Origin: Sepioteuthis lessoniana
Taxonomy: Eukaryota > Mollusca > Cephalopoda > Myopsida > Loliginidae
DNA length: 64,000 nt
Assembly (NCBI GenBank): GCA_963585895.1
Contig: OY757911.1
Location: forward strand, 88,495,275-88,559,274
Reading direction: 5' to 3'
Below the pieces are notes generated by a model that searched no databases, was not told the origin of the DNA, and saw only the letters and a program-made list of their open reading frames with translations. A program made the translations under genes and the position numbers. Of this stretch, positions 47,772 to 57,903 are shown one piece after another (position 1 is the first letter of the stretch; every line of letters begins with the position of its first letter).

Positions 47772-48919
47772 CATCTGTCGCGACCTGTTCACTAACGTAA
47801 ACAAATCGGTTTATTCGCTCGCCCTAGAAAAACAACATCCGGTTAGGATCGGAAATGACGAAGCCTTTTTTACGACCTTGACCTCCCGTTACAGCTAAAA
47901 AAAAGGGGGGATGAATTAAAATTAACAACAATTACAGAACACTTCTGCCAGAAATAATTATAAAAATGGAATTAATAATCTCCGCTAGCCTATATCAGGC
48001 TAAAGAAGTACTTTATTTCTACACCCATTTTTTAATGGAAGAACTTTCTATTTATGTCCCCGGCAGAGTGGCGCTGCGTTCCCTTTATATTAAAAAGGCT
48101 TCTGCGGCGAAAACAGAGAGGTCTCACGACGCTCTCTAGAAATCGTGTATGATCTTTCCTCTCCAGTTGTTGGGTCGCATTCGGTAGGCCGTCGTACCTC
48201 TGGACAGTTCTGCCGAGTGTGTCTCGGCACTGGAGAGTTCTTCCGGACTCAGGGGGCCATCCCCCAGGCTTTTGCCCGCTTCGGGGGGATTGGGTTTATT
48301 GCCTGGTGCCTGAGGCGCCCCTAAAAAGGGGAATGCCAACGGGGCCGAAGGTATTTTTGGCCTTGCCGGACGCGCGTGGGCTTCGGCCCTGCGACCGGAC
48401 CCACCTTAAAAACGGCCTTGTGCCACATTCGTACGTTGGTGGGACGTATGATAAATAACAGAGAGGTCTCACCACGGTCTCAGGAGCCGCTCTCAGAGCG
48501 AGGCTCCGCAAGGCTGAATCCTACGCCCTGTGCTTGTATTCACCTTGCTTTCTGGCACGTTTCTTTTTTTTTCTCTACGAATCGCCTTGCTTCAAGGCTG
48601 AATCCCACTTGTGCATGCATTCGCTTTTCCATCACATAGATATGCGAACAGGTCCTTTTAAGGACCATTAGAGGTCACTTTCTGCGGGTTGGAGCATCTC
48701 TGACGGTCCTTACCGACTCGTCGAAGTAGACGGCCCGAAGGCAAACACGAAGAGGACTCTAAGACCATCTGGTCTTAATCATTCGGTCGGTTCCGTTGTC
48801 CGTTCGTCCGTTTGGCTGCGCAGCGCTAAAGGCACGGGTTAGCTTTTAGCTACCGCTTCACTATCTGCGCAGCGCTAAGATACCGCCAATCTTAGCCTCG
48901 GTCTCCTGGCCTGTCCCCT

Positions 48920-49255
48920 CGATACGTCCGCGCAGCTTTGGCAAGGCTCAGCTATAGTTACCGTCTCGATACGTTCGCATAGCTTTGGCACGGCAAACCC
49001 ATAGCTACCGCCCTCGATACATCCGCACAGCTTGGCACGACAAAAAGCCATGGTTATCGTCTCCGATACGTTCGCACAGCTTTGGCACGGCAAAGCCTTA
49101 GCTACCGTCCCGATACGTCCGCACAGCTTTGGCACGGCAAAGCCTTAGCTACCATCCCGATACGTCCGCATAGCTTTGGCGTGGCACAGCCATAGCTACT
49201 GTTTCGATACGTCCGCACAGCCAGGGGCACGACAAAGCCATAGCTTCTGATTCGT
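48920..49255. repeat. Seven-copy minisatellite, 47-49 bp unit
   Basis: Units start with CGATACGTCC or CGATACGTTC at 48920, 48967, 49015, 49064, 49111, 49158 and 49205. Each continues GCACAGCTTTGGCACGGCAA then AGCCTTAGCTACCGTC. Most units contain GCTTTG/CAAAGC around GCACGG, so each repeat can form a small stem. Flanking text at 48.80-48.90 and 49.25-49.37 kb looks like more diverged units. Confidence 0.9.
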
Positions 49256-49416
49256 TCGCTCGACCTCGTATGTGCAAAGGTCTGACAAACCTTAGCCACG
49301 GTTTCCCCGACCGTTCATTTGGTCCGTAGTACTAAGACACGGCTCAGTCTTAGTCGCCAGCTCGCTCGACCCTATGCGACCAAGCTGCCAACACCGACTC
49401 CGACCACGACACTCCA

Positions 49417-49508
49417 GCAATGCAGCATCCAGTTCACGTACGACGCGCTGTACGGACTGCCCTAGCATTGCAACATCTAGCCCACGTACAACTCGCTGTA
49501 CGGGCTAG
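49417..49508. repeat. Two-copy 48-bp tandem repeat
   Basis: GCAATGCAGCATCCAGTTCA (49417) and GCATTGCAACATCTAGCCCA (49465) start two adjacent units that both continue CGTAC...GCTGTACGG. Confidence 0.85.
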
Positions 49509-49575
49509 CAACTATATCGACACACCCCCGGTTAACCCAACGTACTGTCGAAACCGGGACGTCGATTAACTAACT

Positions 49576-49869
49576 ACGACCGACCCCAGCTACCCACATT
49601 AATCGTCCAGCTGCACTTCAACGACTCGACCGACACCAGCTACCCGCAACGATCATCTAGCTGCACTTCTATGACTCGACCGACACCAGCTACCCGAAAC
49701 ACTCGGCCAGCTGCACCTATCTACGACTCGATCAACATCAGCTACCCGCAACAATCGTCTAGCTGCACTTCTACGACTCGACCAACATCAGCTACCCGCG
49801 ACGATCGTCCAGCTGCACACATCTACGACTCGACCATACCAGCTACCGGCATCACTCATCTAGCTGAAG
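49576..49869. repeat. Six-copy minisatellite, about 48-52 bp unit
   Basis: Units start near ACGAC at 49576, 49621, 49671, 49723, 49773 and 49825. The core is CGACACCAGCTACCCGCAAC then GATCGTCTAGCTGCACTTCT. The unit length is close to the first array although the sequence is unrelated. The 109-codon open frame (49671-50000) is a by-product of a unit length near a multiple of three. Confidence 0.9.
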
Positions 49870-50051
49870 ACACAAATACTACTACCATGAACTTTACGCA
49901 CGCGCTTGTAAACATGACAATAAATTGTCATCTTTGTTATATTTGTTGCCTCGCCTTTGTTTCCTTCATTGTCTTTGGCTGTCATTACTCGCACGCTTAA
50001 CCGTATAAAACATTTGCGGGGTCGACGTGCTTATCGGCTCCGCAACACATC

Positions 50052-50186
50052 CTCAATGATTTTGTTTTGTTGCTGTGCCAACTGTAGAGCATCTGTGGAA
50101 ACCTAAAATTCATGTTAGAGTTTCTCTACTTTAATTCGCAGCATCTGCACTTCATCAGTATCACTCATCTTCCTTTTTTTCTGCAT
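50052..50186 (-). pseudogene. AGGF1-like processed pseudogene, N-terminal part
   Basis: Complement of 50186-50052 starts at an ATG (50186-50184) and reads MQKKRKMSDTDEVQMLRIKV then EKL*HEF*, VSTDALQLAQQQNKIIED. Two stops sit where glutamate and glutamine codons would fit. It resembles the N-terminal coiled coil of AGGF1 and continues, after removal of the LTR-like insertion, into the larger part at 47771. Upstream, 50190-50335 shows no further recognisable reading and may be retroposed 5' UTR. Confidence 0.7.
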
Positions 50187-50338
50187 CGCCTATCGTTTTA
50201 TCTCTCTATTAAATCTAATTCAAGCAGGTTTACCACATCTTCTGACTTTGGGTTTTCTCCGTGGATGGTGGATCGAAAGGTGAACTGCCCTTTTGTGGGG
50301 ATAATTTTATTTTGACCCTTTGCCTCATTCTTTTAAGA

Positions 50339-50365
50339 TTATATATATATATATATATATATATA
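50339..50365. repeat. (AT)n microsatellite
   Basis: Uninterrupted AT units at the point where the R5 copy loses its head. Confidence 0.9.
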
Positions 50366-50545
50366 ACGCGTCATACCAAAGACTTTAAAAATGGTACTTG
50401 ATACCTCCTTGCTTAACACTCAACAATATAAGGTACGTATCGAGGGTAAAGTGCAGCAATCCAGGGAAAGGAGTAGCGCTCTCCCCTACATCTCGGTGTG
50501 GTAGCTATTGAAAAGGAGCCTTCGGGTCGCCCTCGACTACTGTCG
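50366..50545 (+). repeat. R5 SINE, headless copy
   Basis: CATACCAAAGACTTTAAAAA then TGGTACTTGATACC, GCTTAACACTCAACAATATA, CAATCCAGGGAAAGGAGTAG and AGCTATTGAAAAGGAGCCTT match the complement of 10.57-10.80 kb. The tRNA-like head is missing and replaced by the (AT)n tract. It is GC-richer and probably younger than the 10.6-kb copy. Confidence 0.75.
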
Positions 50546-50990
50546 CGAACTTTACTACTTTACTATATATATAGAGTAAGTGGGTTGTTTCCCTTGGTCG
50601 ACCCACTCTCTAAAGGCCATATATGACACATTTAATTTCAAACTAACCAACCAACAGCCCGCATACCGTTGGCGTCAGGTAGTCAAAGACATGTCTGGAG
50701 CTCTTTGTCTAACAAACTCCGAAACAAACAGATGTTAATATTGTCTCTGCAATAATTTCAGCAGTGAACGAGAGACCGTGTGGAGTACGATAAACTTTGG
50801 CAAATACGACTACGACATAAGGACTTCAGTTAAGTGGACTATTAAATGTTTATTCTTGTATAATATTATATAGCCTCAAACAGAACAATTTGTTTGAAAC
50901 TGTAATATGATACTCTAAAACTTTCAAAGTGTTTATTTTTTTTTCTCCTGATACTCACTTTCTTCAGTTTTCAACTTAACCAACATATTT

Positions 50991-52746
50991 TGAGACCTAA
51001 AACACCACATTTGACAAACAAATTACCAAATTTTGCATACAAATTGCCTAATTTTGCAGGTTGATTCAATGGCATCCCCAGAGTCGTCTCGAAAGTTTGT
51101 TTTTCCGACAATACTCCAACCTAGGTCCGTCTCTATGCTGGGGGATTCCTTTCTTGTAGGTGATACCACAAAACCATTCAGTTTAGTCAGCGATAGAGGT
51201 TTTCCCCATCTTCATCATGGGTGTTTCAGAAACTAATGCTATTTCTTTAAGTTGTTGGGGGGTGTTGTGCTCCATAACCTAGTGATTTAGGACCTCGTGA
51301 TCTTTCAGAGCTTTAATTTTCTCTTCTTCAATAAAAAGCTTATCACGGGCGTCGCATTGCTCTATTTCTCACGTCTTCCTCTTCTGAATTTCCTGTATCT
51401 CCTGGGCTGGTTTTTTTTCTTCTGGCTTTTCAAACTTGCTCCCAGTGCCGCAGCCTTTAATACAGTTTTCTCTTCTTATCGAAGAGGCACTAGAGGAAGA
51501 TGAAGAAGCAAGCGAGAATTCGTACACTCTTCGAGTGATGGGAGTCTGTTGATTTGCTGCGTGGTAATGTTTGAAAAGGACAATTCGCTGGAGTACAAGT
51601 TTTACCCCGTTAGATAAGTGATTTGAAATAACCAAAAAATTATTTGATACAAGGTCATAATGAAGTGGCATCCGTTTTTATTCCTTCGACAAAGACAATA
51701 TAAAAATTGGAACAAATGATACAAATACAATAATTCACGCGAACAAAAGATACAATAATTACAATTAAAAGATGAGACAGAGGGGGGAAAGTGGTTAAAA
51801 GAACGATAAAAAAACGAAAGGGACGATATGCGAAAGTGGGTTTTCGCCTAAAAGTTTTTCTTTCACAGCCAACGAGCGATTCGAAGTAACTAATGAAAGT
51901 CGTCTTTCCGTCTACAGTTTTTGAGGCCACTTTGCAGATCAGAGACGCCGCTAGAATTTTCTCCAAGTGACAAGACTGCGACTCTAATCTCTTTCGCTCT
52001 TTTGGTAGGTTAGGGAGATTGTCACAATAGAATACAATTTTCACTGCCAGCGTTCTAGAGCCTTTTTCTCTTCTCTGTAGTTGTTGCTGGAAAAACGACT
52101 TTGTTGTTGCTCTGGTGCATTCTTTTTTGCGCACGTGTTGATTTAAATATCTGTCCACATCTAATGGCATAATTTTTCACTATAACCGCCGTCGCCCCGA
52201 AACGTTTACTGCGCATGAGAGAACTGCCGAAATTTCACATACGTGTGCAGCTGTAAAAACTCGTTACCACCATCGGGCTAAAGGGCGATTCTGAACGTAT
52301 CTCAGTATTTTGTAACTGAGCGAAGATGCGGCGTGACCTTGAAGATCTGTTTGGAAAAAAAGCGTTTTACGATTCTCCATGAGTCTCTTGAGAAAAAGGG
52401 CCAAAATTGCTACGCCCTAGAACCAGAGCCAGCCATCTTTCTATCGCTTTTAAGTCTCAGACTTTTTGTGTACTCACTGTACAATTTCTACACTCTCTTT
52501 CAACTTTTATCTTCATGATTTCTCTTATTTACTTTAAACCATTTTAAACTATTTAAGGTATCCGAAACTAGGGAGACTATTTTGCTTGGCGAGTAATTCC
52601 CTGAAAGTGACCAGGTCACCAGTCGTATCAAACATGAGGTGAGGCTGGCGAAACGAACCTGATGATTTCTTAACTGGCTTCTTGGCTGCAGTCACATTGA
52701 ACAAATTATATTCTGAGCTTGATATTATTAGGTTAAGAAGTGACAA
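50991..52746 (-). other. Unidentified minus-strand protein-like segments (degraded retrocopy or unrecognised exons)
   Basis: Several minus-strand stretches read like protein rather than AT noise. At 52746-52549: AAKKPVKKSSGSFRQPHLMF and GDLVTFRELLAKQ. At 52170-51655: a 171-codon open frame starting MPLDVDRYLNQHVRKKE, later RREKGSRTLAVKI and then a hydrophobic end that looks less natural. At 51540-51250: QQTPITRRVYEFSLASSSSS, FEKPEEKKPAQEIQEIQKRK, a stop, then FIEEEKIKALKDHEVLNH. At 51195-51065: KLNGFVVSPTRKESPS and DLGWSIVGKTNFRDDSGDAI. Frame changes and stops separate the pieces. CpG-containing sequence at 52170-52330 could be a promoter. I recognise no family, so no function is given. Confidence 0.35.
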
Positions 52747-53245
52747 TTATTTATATATCACTTAGCAATAAGAGTTGAAGAAAATCTTAGTTATGGTCCA
52801 ACCGAGTGAATCCAAGTGTTCCTTGCTTTTTCTTTGATTATGTCATGTTTATGAAATTGACGGTTTGTTCAAATTAATTGTCGACTTAAAACACCTGTTC
52901 TGTAATATCACTCTCATATTTCAGTTTCTTGACTCCCCCACTCTTCTTATCGACCTAATTTTGCCCCACTTAACACAGATGGCTTTTTTGTAAGATTAGA
53001 GAAGAGGAAAAGCAGTTTGTTAAAATATGTGATTAATTAAAATCAGTTTTCATTACAACTCACGACATGAAAAAATTACATGTCAGTAAGGCGAATAGCT
53101 TCGGCTATATTTTCAAGTGGTTCTTAAAAACGAAATTTGATGCTTTTAAGGGATGGACACATCACATTGCTGGATATATACTTATATAAAATGTTGCAAA
53201 TGTCGAACGAAAATGATTATATCTCATGGTATTCATATTCGTTAT

Positions 53246-53550
53246 TAATTAATTTTAACGGTATGTCAACCTGTCTAGGGTTCATATTTACATTCGAACA
53301 TGAATAATTTTAAACTGATCTATTTGACCCATAGATGAAACCCTAACAGGTACTACCACTCTGGGGTCAGTGTAGACCTGTGAGTAACGGCAATGAAGAG
53401 GTACTCCACATTCCCTAGATATCCTGAACTAGAGCTTCACCAAATACAATTAGTGTCATATACAGGACACACCATTTTTGTGGGAGGGGTCTTTCCCCTC
53501 TGCAGGGGATACAGTAAGCCCTTTCTAAGGCCAGCTAACAGGGCGCTCAT
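53246..53550 (-). repeat. R1 interspersed repeat
   Basis: Reversed: TTTTAACGGTATGTCAACCT tail, GACCCATAGATGAAACCCTA, ACCACTCTGGGGTCAGTG, GGCAATGAAGAGGTACTCC, AGGACACACCATTTTTGTG, CCTCTGCAGGGGATACAGT head. Confidence 0.85.
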
Positions 53551-54884
53551 ATTTGTGAGTTAATGCAAATTATTTTTTATCATTACATGATTAATGTTTT
53601 AAATAAATTTGAAATAAACTTTTCCGTTTATATTTTTTGAAAATGCTGAAATATTCTTGATTTTAAGGACGTAATAGAAATATACAGACCAAAATATTGT
53701 TATATTTCAAAAAGAGCCAGTTTCACATGCTAATGCATAACTGCAAGGACATCAGTATCATGTTTTGTTACAAAAAAGCCTTTCAATGAGTTGTGAATGA
53801 TAATAGACTGTCATTTTTAGTGAATTATATTTTATTTATCAGGAACTGCTAAGAAGTTACTAAAGACAAAATTGCAAGTTTAATAGTAAAGTAAAAATGG
53901 CTACACTTCATGGAAGTATTTAGACCTGTTTCAGTTAAGTCCCCTGGTAGAATGAGAAGGTTGCCCTTGTAGGCACAAAATGTTGGGGTTATTTTCTCTG
54001 TTTTAGAAATATAGGAATTGCCCACCATTGGCACTTAAAGTGATATATGTACTGCAAATTAGCACTTACCAAAATATTACAAAACTTTTATCTTACCCTA
54101 TTCATATATCAAGCTTATCTTTTATCAGTTCTGATCCATGCTGTTATTTTATAGATTAATCACCCAAATGAGTTGCAATAAAATTTTTAAAAAGAAATTA
54201 AAAATTACAATGAAAGAAAATACTGGTAAAAATGAATAGATGTATTGTTGTTGATGAAAAGAGAGCATTGTTTTTTGGAAAAATATGCAAATTTGTTTTA
54301 AAGGCTTTGACATTCTTTAAGTAATGAATTGATTGTGTAACAAGTTTCAGATGTGCCCTCTGGCTGATGTGCAACTTAAAGATGACAAAATAATGATCAT
54401 TTATTCAATTTTAGAAAATACCTCAGAATTGAATCCACCCTGTTGCCAGGGCTTAGAATACGTTGAATAAGCTTGGGTAATAGTTTTCTTTTTATGTATA
54501 TATATATATATATAGTGTGTATGTGTGAACTGGGTAAAGACTTGAAAACCAGATGGAAAATACAGCTGACCAACCTGAAAATGTAGCTGGCCAAACCACT
54601 TCACAGTATGTTGCTGAAGAAAGATGAGCAACATGCATGAAATAAGATGTGACAACACGGAGGATTATTTTCTAGGGTCATTCTCAGAAAAAAAGTTTCA
54701 ACCTTTAGTTTGCAAAATACAAATTTGTGGAAATCTTGTGAAATTTAAAATAAACACAGAAGTGGGTGGTAGACATTATAGTAATTAGCCATAACATGTA
54801 TATCGAATTATAGGATAGGTCACCTCTAAGAAAAGCTGAGGGGATTTTTAGGAGCCCAAGTGGCGTATTATTGTGTCAAGGAAA
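53551..54884. other. No recognised gene
   Basis: AT-rich; a short (TA)n lies at 54497-54514. Frames on the minus strand at 54397-54658 only reflect that repeat. Confidence 0.45.
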
Positions 54885-55450
54885 ATTCAAGACTTCCACA
54901 AAACATAAAGGGAAATACTACACATTGACTTGTATGTGAAAAAAAGGCAGAGAAATAGAGAATTTACTGTCAAGAGTCATTGTTAATTTGATGGGAATGG
55001 TGATTCAAGTTGATGAAATCCTGAATATATTTGATCAAAGAGGTTGCATGAAGGGAGACCTATTAAAGATTAACTTGAGATGATATCCAGATGTACTGCA
55101 TTATGATAGCAAGATGAATACCATTTCAAATTCTACTAAAGGAAAAATTGAACTTGAATGGTTAGAAAGTGATTGTATTTATGTAAAAGTCACCCAACCT
55201 ACAGACTGGTGTGTGCCAATAGTACCAAAAAAGGAAAAAAATGACCATAAAAGTTTCTGTATTGATTAGAAGGGACTTAATCTCACGGTTAAAAGTGAAC
55301 TTGATCTACCTAATCCTACTTGGTTATTTGAGCTTAGATATGTCATTGGAATGACACTTTCAGTATTGATCATTTTTTTCCCCTTTCATATCTACTATAA
55401 AATATGATACTTTATTTTCTTTCTTTTCCATTATCCTCCAAAAATTAATT
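54885..55450 (+). mobile_element. Gypsy-type LTR retrotransposon pol remnant (protease end to RT start)
   Basis: Plus-strand frames give ENLLSRVIVNLMGMVIQVDE at about 54957-55016, the linker after the aspartic protease, and NIFDQRGCMKGDLLKINLR to about 55081. IELEWLESDCIYVKVTQPTD at about 55148-55207 corresponds to the RT entry block, followed by WCVPIVPKKEKN, FCID*KGLNLTVKSEL, and possibly FHYPPKIN near 55430 where RTs have the GISSAPEIF-type block. Substitutions and stops are common. No LTRs, integrase or RNase H were seen nearby. It is a fragment of a Metaviridae-like element and cannot be active. Confidence 0.75.
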
Positions 55451-56639
55451 CAGCCTATCCATGAGGCATAACAAATTAATGATGTCTTTGTAAAAATCAA
55501 GATTTTGATTGGTTCAAATCATTTGGTTCTATATGGTGATATATATTTAAGTTTTTAGCCGGACTATAAATATTTAAAGTTATACTGATTAAAAATTATT
55601 TGAAATCAGATGGTCTATTCATTTAAAATGATTAAAGATACATTTTTGTACCATATATAATTGTTAAATTGGCATTAGCATAAAATAACCCAACATGGGT
55701 TGACTTGGCATAAAACCAACCAGTTATATAATTTCCACAGTACAGATAATACACTCTGATCTCAGGCAAAAATGCTCAGATGTCACAGGTTGACAGGCAG
55801 TGGTAGATTGAATTCAACATTTAAATCTTTACCTTACCTAAAATAGCCTCCAAAGTTAATTTCAAAAAATGGATACAATTTTCTTTCAACTTCACCTAGA
55901 AAAGTAATTTTTTCCCCATTTTTATCTTGAAACCTGTTCAAGTATTGATTATAGATTAGAATTGTTTAGTTCTTTTCTCTAAAGTGAACTTGAACAACTA
56001 TTTAAGAACTTAACTACTATTCTTCCAATCAAAATTAACCAAACAAGCTACATTTGCAAATTCATGAGTGAAATCAATAGTAAAAACATACTCTTATCTC
56101 TTATGTAATTGAAGATAACCATGCTTCTGGGCAAAAATTTAATGAACAAAGTATTGTGAATAAATTTTCTTTATACAAGTGCACAAAAACAATAAGCAAT
56201 AAATATATATTAAGCTTAGCTTAGTCTGAAACAAGGTCACAGTAGTTAAGTATCTAATAATAAGGATGAAATTGTCTACGTGATAAGATTGCTGGTCATT
56301 GTTCTATAGCAGTCACCTTACAAACAATAAAAAATATGAATACAGATAAGAGAATATAGGATTCATTTGACCTCAAAAGTTGTAAAATAAGTAACATTGA
56401 CAGTGACAATCACGGCTTGAAATTCATTGATTCTATTTTCAGCAAGCTATTAACAAAACCAATTAATTTCTCTTATTAAACATTGATATACTCAGACTAG
56501 TGTCCTCATCTTGGTTGATTCTCCCATTGAAATTTACCTTAATTTTATTCAAAGTAAGCTAAAAAGTATATACAATTGCAATATTTACATTTACAATCCG
56601 TATAAGAATGGTATTCTGTAATTTCCTTCATTTTTTATG
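55451..56639. other. AT-rich stretch with one R1 tail fragment
   Basis: Apart from AAAATAACCCAACATGGGTT followed by GACTTGGCATAAAACC at about 55680-55725 (an R1-type 3' tail on the plus strand), nothing was recognised. Confidence 0.45.
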
Positions 56640-56766
56640 AAACAGTAAAATTCCAAAATAATATCTTCAACTAACTACAAATTGGTTATCAGCCATATTT
56701 CTTTAGTCTTTCAAAACTGCAGCCACTAAGGTGTCAGCATATCACCAACAAGTTATGGCTGATTTG
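56640..56766 (+). repeat. R8 dispersed repeat
   Basis: Contains CAGCCATATTTCTTTAGTCT and CCACTAAGGTGTCAGC shared with 46.36-46.44 kb. The two ends, GGTTATCAGCCATA and TTATGGCTGATTTGC, are partly complementary, so the unit may be a fold-back element. Confidence 0.5.
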
Positions 56767-56894
56767 CAATTTTCAGATCAACTAATAAAAATGAAGGAAA
56801 TGACTGAAAATTAGCCCAATCTAGATTGGGGATACAAGTATTACACTTGTACATACTTTTTAGGTAACTTTAAATCAAATTTACATAAATTTTG

Positions 56895-57030
56895 TTGGGT
56901 GTGGGCTATTTTGTACAAGCACTTAATTTTTATTATAGTCAGAATGTTTTGGTTGTTTAGTGAGACTGGAACTCACTAGTAATGGTTTGTTAGTCTAGGT
57001 TGCTAACAATTACACCATGCAAGATGCCTA
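56895..57030 (-). repeat. R4 tRNA-derived SINE, decayed
   Basis: Reversed: GAGACTGGAACTCACTAGTA (B-box complement), GGTTGCTAACAATTACACCA (A-box complement). Confidence 0.65.
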
Positions 57031-57134
57031 ACATTTTGGCTGTTGTACCATTTTAAGGTATCTGCCATAACCCTCCAGGAATTTCAAACTAAATTTTTTA
57101 TTTAGTTCTCAGGATTTAGATTGTTCTTATTCTG

Positions 57135-57625
57135 TTGATCATGCATCATAAATATCTCTTACTGAACAATTGCTCAAGTGAGTAAAAGTTTTGGTTAAAT
57201 CCATTTAGTTACCTAACAGTTGTTAGTTCATTTTCTGGACCAGGTAGTGCAAAATAGTTATCTACTTGGGTTTAGTGGAAGAGACAAGGGACATTTACAA
57301 ATTAAGTGATACAAGATATGACAAATTAACTTCTAAGGATAGCCAGCAAAATGAGGATAATCTACTTACTTAGATTGAATAAAGGGTTTGGCTCCAAATT
57401 TCTACAAAATTACAAACTATGATGAACACCTTGAACTCCTATTGTAATGTAATGGCTAGTGAGTTGTTAATGAGTTATATTCTCACAATCACGGACATCT
57501 GAAGAAGGCTGGATGGTACAACAGTTGAAATTTTGTCAAAGTGTAAATAAATAAAAGTGCTGATATTTAAATGTCTCGTGATGGTGACAACTCATTATAC
57601 ACTGATGTACTTGGACTAATATCTT
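57135..57625 (+). repeat. R7 dispersed repeat, longer copy
   Basis: Extends the family seen at 23.2 kb: GGACCAGGTAGTGCAAAATA, CTTGGGTTTAGTGGAAGAGA, GACATCTGAAGAAGGCTGGA and CATTATACACTGATGTACTT. No coding motif seen. Confidence 0.5.
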
Positions 57626-57903
57626 TATCTTGGTAGTTGTAATATTTGCAATATTTTAGTCATTTTACCTACTGGTAATTATTCATCTCAGATTTGGAAA
57701 AAAAAAAGTTTTTCTCCATACACTCATATATAGCACCTACATATGTGTTAGGCTGTATTTTATTTTAGGCTCCTTCATTATTACAAGTAAAATATTTACC
57801 AAGGATTAAAAACATTCCTTTGATTGTTAAGAACTTACACAGTAACTATTTTCACTATTTCTTCCTTTGTTCAGTATTTGTAAATGAGCAAATTGATTTT
57901 TGT

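Larger units (their letters stand above)
47776..50047. mobile_element. 2,272-bp LTR-like insertion (solo LTR or non-autonomous element) inside the AGGF1 pseudogene
   Basis: Starts TGTCGCGACC and ends CTCCGCAACA, so it has the TG...CA form of LTRs. CATC at 47772-47775 and 50048-50051 is a 4-bp target duplication. Deleting the element plus one CATC joins the pseudogene text NKIIEDV to DKLRKEVE in one frame. Composition is far GC-richer than the host DNA from about 48.06 kb on. Inside are three arrays of 47-50 bp units, a repeated word ACAGAGAGGTCTCAC (48113, 48457), CTGCGCAGCGCTAA twice (about 48816, 48865), CAATAAA at 49918-49924 and GTATAAAAC near the right end at about 50003. Open frames of up to 109 codons lack recognisable domains. 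Strand of the parent element is unknown. Confidence 0.75.

Noticed and set aside
48136..48639. Overlapping open frames on both strands in the GC-rich element as coding genes
   Set aside because: GC-rich DNA has few stops; no domain or repeat of codon structure is visible, and frames overlap on both strands.
48920..49869. CRISPR-like array
   Set aside because: Units are contiguous tandem repeats without unique spacers, in animal DNA and inside a transposable element.
49671..50000. 109-codon frame rich in Thr, Arg and Pro as a repeat protein
   Set aside because: It follows the minisatellite units, whose length near a multiple of three keeps a frame open; it ends in unrelated text.
51655..52170. 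171-codon minus-strand frame as a complete gene
   Set aside because: It is the longest frame in the window, but its second half is hydrophobic text unlike its start and no family is recognised; listed only as part of an uncertain block.
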